Shown: positions 1-6,429, numbered from the stretch's first letter. The stretch: 7,408 bases of DNA from Candidatus Aminicenantota bacterium (GCA_013139435.1 WTAW01000026.1:1-7408), one strand, 5' to 3'. Notes: generated from the sequence alone by a model not told the origin. Numbers and translations are program-made.

Positions 1-1
1 G

Positions 2-922
2 ATGAATGCATTGGAAATTGAAGACATTACCAAGAGGTTTGGGGATTTTTATGCCGTCAAAGATCTATCGCTCAAGATCCCTCAACAAACGATCTTTGGA
101 TTGCTCGGTCCAAACGGAGCTGGAAAGACGACCACTATCCGTATGGTCATGAATATCATCATTCCTGATAAGGGCTCTATCCGAGTATTGGATAAAAAGA
201 TGGATGAGGCGATGAAGGAGAGGATCGGTTACTTGCCTGAAGACAGAGGACTATATCCCAAGATGAAGGTTGGGGAGCATCTTTACTTTCTGTCCGAACT
301 GAAAGGACTACGGGGTCAAGATGCCCGGAAACGTATAGATTTTTGGCTGGAACGATTTGACTTGACTGACTGGAAGCTGAAAAAGGTGGAAGAGCTATCA
401 AGGGGGATGCAACAGAAAATCCAATTCATCGCTACGGTTATTCATGATCCAGAGCTTATCATTCTGGATGAACCCTTTTCCGGATTGGACCCAGTGAATA
501 CAAAGCTGTTTAAGGATATCATGCTGGAGATGAAAAAGAATGGACGGACGATCATCTTTTCCACGCACAGGATGGAACAGGTGGAGATGATCTGTGACAA
601 CATCTGTCTTATCAACAAGGCCAAAATGGTCCTGGAAGGGAATTTGAGCCACATCAAAAAACAGTACGGAAAGAACTCTGTTGTTCTGGATTATGATGGT
701 GATGCCAGTTTTATTCAGAGCTTACCGGAGATCGAAAAAATAGATGACTACGGAAAGTTTATGGAGATTAAGCTCAAAGAACAGACGGATCCTCAAAAAC
801 TGCTCAACACACTCGTGGGTAAGATCAGGATCACCAAATTTGAGATCATGGAGCCGACTTTAAACGCGATCTTTATCGAGAAAGTAGGGGAGAAAGATGC
901 AAAAGATACTCTCAGTCATTAA
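2..922 (+). CDS. ABC transporter ATP-binding protein, NatA-like (ABC-2 exporter ATPase)
   Basis: This is the cytoplasmic ATPase of an ABC-2 type exporter; it powers the permease encoded immediately downstream. The 306-residue product has all the nucleotide-binding motifs: Walker A GPNGAGKT (residues 36-43), signature LSRGMQQK (132-139, a variant of LSGGQ), Walker B LIILDEP (152-158, catalytic Glu157), D-loop SGLDP (160-164) and H-loop His189 in STHR. The Q-loop position carries Glu80 (YLPEDRGLYP), a variant common in NatA-like ATPases. Residues 220-306 form the C-terminal extension usual in this subfamily. The N-terminus begins just before the first strand, so the ATG at position 2 is plausible, but no upstream sequence is available to check its ribosome binding site. 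The 3' end overlaps the permease gene by 26 bases, which implies translational coupling. The substrate cannot be told from sequence. Confidence 0.93.
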   Translation: MNALEIEDITKRFGDFYAVKDLSLKIPQQTIFGLLGPNGAGKTTTIRMVMNIIIPDKGSIRVLDKKMDEAMKERIGYLPEDRGLYPKMKVGEHLYFLSELKGLRGQDARKRIDFWLERFDLTDWKLKKVEELSRGMQQKIQFIATVIHDPELIILDEPFSGLDPVNTKLFKDIMLEMKKNGRTIIFSTHRMEQVEMICDNICLINKAKMVLEGNLSHIKKQYGKNSVVLDYDGDASFIQSLPEIEKIDDYGKFMEIKLKEQTDPQKLLNTLVGKIRITKFEIMEPTLNAIFIEKVGEKDAKDTLSH

Positions 923-2171
923 AAGGGAATACATCCAGATCATCCGCACAAAAGGTTTCATCATCGGAACGATTTTAGGCCCAGTTCTGATGGCCGCGTT
1001 TATTGTGGTGCCAGTTGTAGTTCAGTTCATTTCGGTCGATCAACAGGAGAAGATCGGGATCATTGATGAAACGGGGGAGATCTTTATGGATCTCGAACAA
1101 AAACTCGATCAAAAACTGAAGGACGGATCCCGGCGATATCTCCTGATAAGCTACCAACTGAAGGATGATGTGGAGGCCATCAAAGAGGATCTGAACCAGA
1201 AAGTCTTGCGAAAAGAACTTTCCGCTTATATTTACATTCCCACTGATATCTCGGGAGGCGGAGAGGCAGAATTCGTTTCCGAACACGTGTCAGATTTTGA
1301 CAAAAGAGGAAACTTCAACCGAGCCTTAAGCAGTATTGTGATCGAAAAAAGATTGAGGGGCGAAGGATTGGATCCGCTTAAGATAAGCGAGTACATGCGG
1401 TCCGTGGTGCTTGTGACAAAGAAGGTCACAAAAAGGGGTGTGGAGAGGGATACGGGAGGAACCTTCATCATCTCCTATTTCTTGGTCCTCGTCCTCTACA
1501 TGACCCTGCTTTTTTACGGGCAGATTATTTTGAGGGGTGTGATCGAAGAGAAGAGTTCTCGTGTTGTTGAGATTGTCCTTTCTTCTTTGACACCTTTCCA
1601 ACTCATGGCCGGAAAAATTGTGGGGATCGCAGCCGTTGGTTTCACACAGTATGCCATTTGGGCTCTCTTTGGTATTGTTGCATCACAGTACAGCAAGAAA
1701 CTGATAACGGGTTTTTTCCCCGCTGCCGCATCATTCACAATGCCCTCCATTCCCGCCTATATTTTGGTCTATTTTGTTCTATTCTTTATCCTGGGATATT
1801 TTCTTTACGCCACCATGTATGCAGCCATCGGATCCATGGTGAATTCGGAAAAGGAAGCCCAACAGCTCATCATGCCGGTGGTTATGTTTCTTGTTGTTCC
1901 TATCTTGCTCATGATGTTTGTGATCAAAAGCCCTGACAGCACTTTTTCGGTCGTGCTATCCATGATCCCGTTCTTCGCTCCCATACTCATGCTTCTGCGC
2001 ATCTGTGTGCTGCTTCCCCCGTTTTCACAGATCGCAGGTTCTATCATCCTACTCGTAATGTCGATCGTGCTGATGATCTGGCTTGTGGCCAAGATCTATC
2101 GGGTGGGGATCTTGATGTACGGAAAACGCCCGAGCTTCGGCGAAATCCTCAAATGGATCCGCTACTCTTGA
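897..2171 (+). CDS. ABC-2 type transporter permease, NatB-like
   Basis: This is the membrane subunit of the exporter whose ATPase is encoded just upstream. The 424-residue product has the NatB-like layout: one N-terminal membrane segment (about 22-44), a large soluble loop outside the cytoplasm (about 45-185), then about six hydrophobic segments (about 190-210, 238-262, 285-312, 325-345, 352-372, 380-400). The conserved motif EEKSSRVVEIVLSS (217-230), followed by PFQLMAGKIVG, is typical of NatB/ABC-2 sodium or drug efflux-type permeases. The ATG at 897 has a GGGGAG ribosome binding site at 887-892, inside the ATPase gene. The true substrate (Na+, a drug, a peptide or an envelope component) is unknown. 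A 262-base gap and a separate promoter follow, so the pair is probably a different transcription unit from the sigma operon. Confidence 0.92.
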   Translation: MQKILSVIKREYIQIIRTKGFIIGTILGPVLMAAFIVVPVVVQFISVDQQEKIGIIDETGEIFMDLEQKLDQKLKDGSRRYLLISYQLKDDVEAIKEDLNQKVLRKELSAYIYIPTDISGGGEAEFVSEHVSDFDKRGNFNRALSSIVIEKRLRGEGLDPLKISEYMRSVVLVTKKVTKRGVERDTGGTFIISYFLVLVLYMTLLFYGQIILRGVIEEKSSRVVEIVLSSLTPFQLMAGKIVGIAAVGFTQYAIWALFGIVASQYSKKLITGFFPAAASFTMPSIPAYILVYFVLFFILGYFLYATMYAAIGSMVNSEKEAQQLIMPVVMFLVVPILLMMFVIKSPDSTFSVVLSMIPFFAPILMLLRICVLLPPFSQIAGSIILLVMSIVLMIWLVAKIYRVGILMYGKRPSFGEILKWIRYS

Positions 2172-2372
2172 TCTGTGTGAGAATAATGAGCTCTTCCATT
2201 TTGTAGGGGGGAACCAAGGCTTTCATGTGTGGGATTTATAAGCGTGCGCAGTTCCACAGCACATAATAAGAAAAAGAAGGGCCATACTTCTCTAAAAAAT
2301 AAATCCTCAGACGTGAGGGGTGAAAATGGGAAATCCCATCTGATGATGGCTTTCAAGAAATAGAGGTCGAAA
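2172..2372. other. Intergenic region between exporter and sigma operon
   Basis: This stretch has no credible gene; the open frames seen are 6-13 codons on the plus strand or lack a believable start. It has two short dyads. One is CCTCA-GACG-TGAGG (2305-2318). The other is ATGGGA-AA-TCCCAT (2326-2339). Neither is followed by a T-run, so neither looks like an intrinsic terminator for the exporter genes. They could be operators or leader structure, but that is not demonstrable. Confidence 0.5.
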
Positions 2373-2388
2373 CGTGAACCTTTTCACG
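2373..2388. repeat. Short palindrome overlapping the ECF -35 element
   Basis: CGTGAA-CCTT-TTCACG is a perfect inverted repeat with 6-base arms and a 4-base centre. It contains the whole TGAACC -35 element. It could be an operator for an additional regulator, or chance symmetry around the promoter. Confidence 0.45.
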
Positions 2389-2402
2389 AATACTTCCGTA
2401 CT
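2375..2402 (+). promoter_or_regulatory. ECF sigma-factor promoter (probable autoregulated promoter)
   Basis: TGAACC at 2375-2380 is separated by exactly 16 bases from CGTACT at 2397-2402. This matches the general ECF promoter form (a -35 with an AAC core, 16-base spacing, and a -10 with a CGT core). The predicted transcription start lies near 2408-2410, about 25 bases before the ATG at 2434 and just upstream of its ribosome binding site at 2423-2428. It drives an operon that encodes an ECF sigma factor as its second gene, so autoregulation is the natural inference. The T-rich tract after the -35 (TTTT at 2381-2384) is also usual at such promoters. Confidence 0.7.
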
Positions 2403-2422
2403 AAACTTTGAAAATGTTCCAC

Positions 2423-2428
2423 AGAGGA
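2423..2428 (+). promoter_or_regulatory. Ribosome binding site fixing the lipoprotein start at 2434
   Basis: AGAGGA lies 5 bases before ATG 2434. It decides against the longer frame from GTG 2374, whose start would precede the predicted transcription start. Confidence 0.7.
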
Positions 2429-2433
2429 TTTCG

Positions 2434-2859
2434 ATGAGAAAAATAAAAAAAGCAACTCAAATCGCTTTGTTAATTTTAATCCCTCTATTATCAGCAGGGT
2501 GCTTTACTGTTCGAGTTATCAAAAACGTCAAGAATCCAGAGCGCTATTTCGATTCGGCATACAAGCGGATAGATTACATCCACCAGAAACGTCCGAACAG
2601 AGAGGGTAGAGCCAGTTCTATCCGAGTGTTGGTCTACGAGGCCTCAGAGCGCCGGGTCGTCAAAGTCTCGGCGCCCTTCTGGTTGGTGAATACATGTATG
2701 GATATCGGGATTAAAGCGGCAGATGAAGAGGAAGGATTTGAATTCGATGAGCGGTATGATTTTGATTGGAGAGATATCAAAGACCTCGAGAAATTAGGCC
2801 CCGGGCTCCTGGTCGAGATCGAGGATGAAGAGAGTAAAGTCTTGATCTGGCTTGATTGA
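2434..2859 (+). CDS. Exported lipoprotein with C-terminal SHOCT-like (YvlB/DUF2089-type) domain
   Basis: This is the first gene of the sigma operon; its function is unknown. The 141-residue product starts with a basic, hydrophobic lipoprotein signal (MRKIKK, then IALLILIPLLSAGC), with the lipidated Cys at residue 23. The next residue is Phe, not Asp, so outer-membrane sorting would be expected in a Gram-negative cell. A linker follows to about residue 62, then a domain (63-141) that ends at the stop codon with the pattern LGPGLLVEIE...VLIWLD. The same domain closes two other proteins of this operon. The open frame extends back to a GTG at 2374, but that codon lies in the promoter -35 region. 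The ATG at 2434 has an AGAGGA ribosome binding site 5 bases upstream and places the signal peptide at the N-terminus. The stop is 22 bases before position 2882, next to the sigma gene. Confidence 0.82.
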   Translation: MRKIKKATQIALLILIPLLSAGCFTVRVIKNVKNPERYFDSAYKRIDYIHQKRPNREGRASSIRVLVYEASERRVVKVSAPFWLVNTCMDIGIKAADEEEGFEFDERYDFDWRDIKDLEKLGPGLLVEIEDEESKVLIWLD

Positions 2860-2887
2860 GAGAGTGGGTACTCATTAAGGAATGTCT

Positions 2888-3478
2888 ATGGGACAGATGG
2901 AATTCACAAGAACTGCAGAACCACACAACGTCCCTCTTCTGGTCGAACGAATAAAGGAAGGTGATAGAGAGGCTTTCGTGGAGATTACGCGTCTTTACCA
3001 AAAGAAAGTTTATCTGCTGGCCTATTCCTATTTGCGGAATAATGAGGATGCTTTAGACATCGTCCAGGAGACATTCTTGAGGTTGTACCAGAAAGTGAAC
3101 ATGTTCCATACGGAAAAAAATTTTCAGACATGGCTTTTGCAGATCGCCAAGAACCTCTGTATCGATTATTACCGGAAGAATTACAGCCGGAACAAGGATT
3201 ACAGGAGTGATAAAGATGTCGAGGAGGTCAACGTGGCTGCTCGGAATGATGAAAATTCCCATTCTTTTTCCGATATTAAAAGAGTTTTTGCGGAATGTTT
3301 AGACAGACTCACCGAAAAACAACATATGATTTTTGTGATGAAACATTACAACAACCTTGAATATAAAGAGATCGCACAGATTTTGCGGATCTCAGTGGGG
3401 ACAGTGAAATCCCTCCACTTCAAGGCTGTGCAGAATCTTAGGGCCTTGATGACCCCTTATATGGGAGAGCAAACATGA
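2888..3478 (+). CDS. RNA polymerase ECF-type sigma factor (sigma-70 family)
   Basis: This is an alternative sigma factor of the extracytoplasmic function class; it directs RNA polymerase to a small regulon and is normally held by the anti-sigma factor encoded next. Counting from the possible ATG at 2882 (198 residues), region 2 spans about 29-100, with the -10 recognition segment DALDIVQETFLRLYQKV and the FQTWLLQIAKNLCIDYYR helix. A charged variable linker follows (101-135), then region 4 at about 138-190 with the helix-turn-helix YKEIAQILRISVGTVKSLHF. The size is normal for the family and there is no C-terminal extension. The AAGGA at 2877-2881 abuts ATG 2882 but lies 6 bases before ATG 2888, so 2888 is preferred; the difference is two residues. 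The last codon and stop overlap the anti-sigma start (ATGA). Confidence 0.93.
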   Translation: MGQMEFTRTAEPHNVPLLVERIKEGDREAFVEITRLYQKKVYLLAYSYLRNNEDALDIVQETFLRLYQKVNMFHTEKNFQTWLLQIAKNLCIDYYRKNYSRNKDYRSDKDVEEVNVAARNDENSHSFSDIKRVFAECLDRLTEKQHMIFVMKHYNNLEYKEIAQILRISVGTVKSLHFKAVQNLRALMTPYMGEQT

Positions 3479-4284
3479 ACGAGAAGTGCAAAAAAATCAA
3501 CAGGGATCTGGTCGCTTTCCTCTATGGAGAGCTCGATGCCAATACAAGAGAGCAGATCCAATCTCATCTGGATATCTGCCTGCATTGTCAGGAGGAACTC
3601 CAGGGAATAAAGGCGGTGACCCAGGCTGCGGATTCCCTGAATGATAACGTGGAAGAGGCCATGGCATCGGTGGACTGGGAGGCCCTTCCCAACCAAATCA
3701 GTGATGCTGTGTTTGACGAAAAATCCGTTCTTCCTCAACAGGCTCCACGAAGGGGTTTTTGGGAGATTCTGATTCAATCCCGGCTAAAGCTCGTCTATGC
3801 CGCTCTGCTCGTGGGACTGGTGCTGGGTTCTCTTGCGATACTGACCATGCTGCGGACATCCTTGCTGAGAGAATCTCGAGGAGAAAGCTTTTTTGTGTCA
3901 CAAGAATTTTTAGACCGTGTTGAGCTTGAGATGGCAAGACGAGAAACCCTGGATTATCTTGAGAAAAGTCAGTACGTCCTCTTGGATTTTGTCCAGGCGT
4001 CTCCAGAGAGAACACCGCAAGCTTGGCGGAGCGATCTTGCTTCACAAGCAGCCAAAGATCTACTCGCCAAGAAAAGATACATTAATCCTCAACTGGATAA
4101 GTTCCGCATGGCCAAAGCGAAAGAAATCTGCGATCAGATCGAATTCCTCTTTTTTGAGCTGGTACAAGTTAGTGGTCAGTTATCAGAGAAAGATCTTCAA
4201 AATATTCAGAGCCTCATCGAAGAAAAGCAGCTTCTGTTGAAGATAAAACTTCTGAAGAAAGAATTAGAAGAAAGTGAGGTATAA
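3475..4284 (+). CDS. Transmembrane zinc-type (ZAS) anti-sigma factor with large extracytoplasmic domain
   Basis: This is the probable membrane inhibitor of the adjacent ECF sigma factor. The 269-residue product begins with a ZAS-type anti-sigma domain: His31-x3-Cys35-x2-Cys38, plus Cys5 near the N-terminus as a possible fourth zinc ligand, within a helical segment rich in charged residues (about 1-50). After a cytoplasmic linker, one hydrophobic segment (about 105-126, VYAALLVGLVLGSLAILTML) crosses the membrane. Residues 130-269 would lie outside the cytoplasm; they are mostly helical, and the last 40 (SEKDLQNIQSLIEE onward) look like a coiled coil. I do not recognise this outer domain. It is the likely sensory part, since many ECF anti-sigma factors have only a short or no periplasmic domain. 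The start overlaps the sigma stop by 4 bases (ATGA), typical of sigma/anti-sigma pairs and of translational coupling. Confidence 0.88.
   Translation: MNEKCKKINRDLVAFLYGELDANTREQIQSHLDICLHCQEELQGIKAVTQAADSLNDNVEEAMASVDWEALPNQISDAVFDEKSVLPQQAPRRGFWEILIQSRLKLVYAALLVGLVLGSLAILTMLRTSLLRESRGESFFVSQEFLDRVELEMARRETLDYLEKSQYVLLDFVQASPERTPQAWRSDLASQAAKDLLAKKRYINPQLDKFRMAKAKEICDQIEFLFFELVQVSGQLSEKDLQNIQSLIEEKQLLLKIKLLKKELEESEV
4276..4279 (+). promoter_or_regulatory. Ribosome binding site inside the anti-sigma 3' end
   Basis: GAGG at 4276-4279 is 6 bases before GTG 4286. It lies in the last codons of the anti-sigma gene, so translation of the two genes is probably coupled. Confidence 0.55.
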
Positions 4285-4285
4285 A

Positions 4286-5128
4286 GTGAGAAAATTTGGC
4301 ACAAGCTTAATCATAATTCTTTGCGTTTCATTTGTCCTGCAGGCCTATGCCCAGCTCGATCCGGATGAGAAACTCTTCCAAGATGCAAAAATACACATTT
4401 TTGACAAGAAATGGGAAGAGGCACAGGAAAAATTGGAAGAGCTAATCGATAATTATCCGGAGAGCCCTTGGCATTCCCCGGCGGTTTTTTACTTGGGAAA
4501 ATGTCTGCAAGAGCAACCGGGAAAAGAGGTGAAGGCCTTGGAGGTCTACAAAGACTACACTCAGCTGGATGAACGTAACGAACAGTTAGTGGAGGAATCT
4601 GAAACGTCCATCATAGAACTGGCGTTCCGGTTGTATGAGCGAGGTAAAAAGTCTTACCTGCGCGAAATTGAAAAAAGACTTTCCTCACCGAATAGGGTCA
4701 TCAAATATTGGGCGGCTATTAAGTTGAGTTATGCCAAAGATAACAAAGTTGCGCGAAGGGGATTGCCCGTTTTGATGGAGATCCTGGAAGAGGAAAGGGA
4801 TGACGAGCTCAAAGACAGAGCAAAGATCGCCGTGTTAAGAGTGGATCCTGATGCGCTCAAAGATTTTGAGGAAGAGAGATACGAGAGCAGAGCAAAAATA
4901 CTGCATATTCGTGCGTACGAAGAGGGGAAGAAAAAAGCCAAGCTTTCACTGGACATCCCCTGGGCTCTGGCGGACCTTGCCCTTGCTGCAATCCCTTCCG
5001 AGGAGAAGGAGAGCATGAGAAGAGAAGGGTATGACCTGGACAAGATCATCAGAGAACTCACCAGAGTCAAAGGAAATATCATCGAGATAAAGAGCGAAGG
5101 CTCTGTTATCAAGATATGGATAGATTAA
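4286..5128 (+). CDS. Exported TPR/HEAT-repeat protein with C-terminal SHOCT-like domain
   Basis: The specific function is unknown; the architecture suggests a periplasmic protein-interaction scaffold. From GTG 4286 the product has 280 residues. A Sec signal peptide (KFGTSLIIILCVSFVLQAYA) has a likely cleavage after Ala22. Residues 25-95 look like a TPR-type helical pair (AKIHIFDKKWEEAQEKLEEL followed by PAVFYLGKCL), as in YbgF/BamD-like proteins. Residues 125-190 look like HEAT repeats (VIKYWAAIKLSYA, then LPVLMEILEEE and KDRAKIAVLRV). The last 75 residues (206-280) are the domain shared with the operon's lipoprotein and small secreted protein, ending IIEIKSEGSVIKIWID at the stop. A GTG at 4274 would add MRYK, but GAGG 6 bases before 4286 and the signal peptide both favour 4286. 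The start is one base after the anti-sigma stop. Confidence 0.82.
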   Translation: MRKFGTSLIIILCVSFVLQAYAQLDPDEKLFQDAKIHIFDKKWEEAQEKLEELIDNYPESPWHSPAVFYLGKCLQEQPGKEVKALEVYKDYTQLDERNEQLVEESETSIIELAFRLYERGKKSYLREIEKRLSSPNRVIKYWAAIKLSYAKDNKVARRGLPVLMEILEEERDDELKDRAKIAVLRVDPDALKDFEEERYESRAKILHIRAYEEGKKKAKLSLDIPWALADLALAAIPSEEKESMRREGYDLDKIIRELTRVKGNIIEIKSEGSVIKIWID

Positions 5129-5133
5129 AATCA

Positions 5134-5139
5134 AGGAGG
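5134..5139 (+). promoter_or_regulatory. Strong ribosome binding site fixing start at 5146
   Basis: AGGAGG lies 6 bases before ATG 5146. It is the best Shine-Dalgarno site in the operon and rejects the longer frame from ATG 5116, which overlaps the preceding gene. It suggests the small protein is made in larger amounts than its neighbours. Confidence 0.8.
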
Positions 5140-5145
5140 CATCAA

Positions 5146-5532
5146 ATGAAAAGAATCATAGTCTTTGTTTTGGCCCTAATCATGATGGGTTTTTTCAGTG
5201 CAGGAACAGTCTTTGCAGACAGCGATGATGACATCCAAGCCATTAAAAAGGCTGTTAAAAAAAATCCACAGTATGATCCTGGAAAAGAAGCCAAGTGGTT
5301 TAAAGTTCTTATCACAGACACTCAGACCAAAAAGGATAAGGTCAAGATCACGCTGCCAATCTCTTTGGTCGAGCTTTTCATGAAATGCGTGGATAACAAA
5401 AATCTGAGAATCGACCGGGATGAGTATGATATCGACCTGAAGGAGCTTTTTGCGGAGTTGAAAAAGGTGGGTCCGATGGCGCTTATCGAAGTCTATGAGG
5501 ATGATGAGATCGTAAAGATCTGGCTGGAGTGA
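5146..5532 (+). CDS. Small secreted protein consisting of one SHOCT-like (YvlB/DUF2089-type) domain
   Basis: This is the last gene of the sigma operon; its function is unknown. The 128-residue product has a clear Sec signal peptide (MKRIIVFVLALIMMGFFSAG, then TVFA), with a likely cleavage after Ala24. A short acidic and basic linker follows, then one domain at about 50-128. It matches the C-terminal domain of the operon's lipoprotein and TPR/HEAT protein: a first strand KVLITD, a second strand KVKITLP with the conserved Pro, the helix ISLVELFMK, an acidic helix DIDLKELFAELKKVGP, and the closing strands ALIEVYED...VKIWLE at the stop codon. It is therefore the minimal, unanchored version of the shared domain. 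The start is 17 bases after the previous stop. The stop is only 6 bases from the stop of the convergent ankyrin gene. Confidence 0.85.
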   Translation: MKRIIVFVLALIMMGFFSAGTVFADSDDDIQAIKKAVKKNPQYDPGKEAKWFKVLITDTQTKKDKVKITLPISLVELFMKCVDNKNLRIDRDEYDIDLKELFAELKKVGPMALIEVYEDDEIVKIWLE

Positions 5533-5538
5533 GCGGGA

Positions 5539-6429
5539 TTATCTTCTGGTTCCCTCGTTGACTTTTGTGCTTCCCATGGCTCCCTTTGCGAGAAGAAAGC
5601 CGACGATTTCTTCTCGGCCGACTTTACTTGCATGGTCGAGTGGGGTGTGTCCAGCTTTGTCTTTGATATTCACATTCGCTCCATTCACAATTAGAGTATC
5701 GATCACCTCTTTATAACCGCTGAAAGCTGCAAGATGGAGCGGTGTGTCTCCTTTACTATCTTGTTCATTCAAGTCCAGACCTTCCGCGATCAACATGTCA
5801 ACGATCGGCACATGTCCATTCCATGAGGCCACATGAAGCGACGTTTGGCCGGCATGATCTCTCATATGGGCATCTGCTCCGTGGCGGATCAGCAACTCGA
5901 TGATGTCTTTGTAACCCCCTGCCGCAGCCAAGTGCAAAGGTGTTAGACCGCAATTATTCCTGGCATTTATCGATTCTTCTTGAGATAAAAGGAGTTCGAC
6001 CACATCTCTGTGACCCCGGGAGGAGGCAAAGTGGAGAGGGATACTCCCTTTTTTATCCTTGGTTTCGATCTTTGCCCCATTTGTTATCAAAAGTTCAGCG
6101 ATGTCTCTGTGGCCCTTCATGGCTGCTAGATGGAGTGGTGTCCATCTGTGGTGGCTTCCCTTCACATCCACATCGGCTTTTTTTTCGATGAGTATTCGGG
6201 CCGCTTCCAACTGCCCGGAATAGGCAGCATATTGGAGAGGAGTACAGCCGTTGTCATTGCGTGAGTTTGCGAGTTTGGGGTCTTTTTCGAGGAGCTTTAT
6301 CATTAAATCGACATCTCCCCTTTGAGCTGCCTCATGAAGCCTCTTTGCATCCGAAGATATGGCCCATGAAAAAAGGGAAAAAACAAGGAAAGTTGTGAAA
6401 ATCACGACAGGGATTGCTTTTCTTTTCAT
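5539..6429 (-). CDS. Exported ankyrin-repeat protein (eight repeats)
   Basis: This is a probable periplasmic or secreted protein-binding scaffold with no catalytic domain; its partner is unknown. The 296-residue product has an N-terminal signal peptide (MKRKAIPVVIFTTFLVFSLF, then SWA), with cleavage likely near residues 23-26. Eight consecutive ankyrin repeats fill the rest, beginning about residues 27, 61, 96, 128, 161, 194, 227 and 260. Most contain the standard G-x-TPLHLAA-x-x-G core and the ELLI-x-x-GA-x-(V/I) helix and turn; repeat 2 is about two residues longer (KGSHHRWTPLH). The frame extends to 6504, but the ATG at 6429 has an AAGGAG site 7 bases upstream (6437-6442) and starts directly at the signal peptide. 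The gene converges on the sigma operon. Single-domain exported ankyrin proteins of this kind, such as AnkB of Pseudomonas, have been linked to oxidative-stress defence, but nothing here shows that role. Confidence 0.88.
   Translation of the reverse strand: MKRKAIPVVIFTTFLVFSLFSWAISSDAKRLHEAAQRGDVDLMIKLLEKDPKLANSRNDNGCTPLQYAAYSGQLEAARILIEKKADVDVKGSHHRWTPLHLAAMKGHRDIAELLITNGAKIETKDKKGSIPLHFASSRGHRDVVELLLSQEESINARNNCGLTPLHLAAAGGYKDIIELLIRHGADAHMRDHAGQTSLHVASWNGHVPIVDMLIAEGLDLNEQDSKGDTPLHLAAFSGYKEVIDTLIVNGANVNIKDKAGHTPLDHASKVGREEIVGFLLAKGAMGSTKVNEGTRR

Noticed and set aside
1805..2092. Long minus-strand frames opposite the exporter genes (also near 398-652 and 975-1286)
   Set aside because: They lie fully antisense to well-supported ABC genes, show no recognisable domains and are shadows of their codon use.
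2205..2240. Second ECF-like promoter starting at GGAACC near 2211
   Set aside because: No CGT-type -10 element occurs 15-17 bases downstream.
2305..2339. Two short dyads as a terminator for the ABC permease
   Set aside because: Neither is followed by a T-run and the stems are only 5-6 bases, so they are recorded only as possible structure.
2374..2433. Longer lipoprotein start at GTG 2374 (20 extra residues)
   Set aside because: The codon falls inside the predicted -35 region and before the likely transcription start; it would bury the lipoprotein signal 20 residues inside, and ATG 2434 has a good AGAGGA site.
4729..5112. Minus-strand frame of 127 codons opposite the TPR/HEAT gene
   Set aside because: Its Ser/Leu-rich low-complexity product is the expected antisense of Glu/Lys/Arg-rich coding sequence.
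5116..5145. Longer start of the small secreted protein at ATG 5116
   Set aside because: It overlaps the preceding gene, lacks its own ribosome binding site and places ten polar residues before the signal peptide; AGGAGG precisely precedes ATG 5146.
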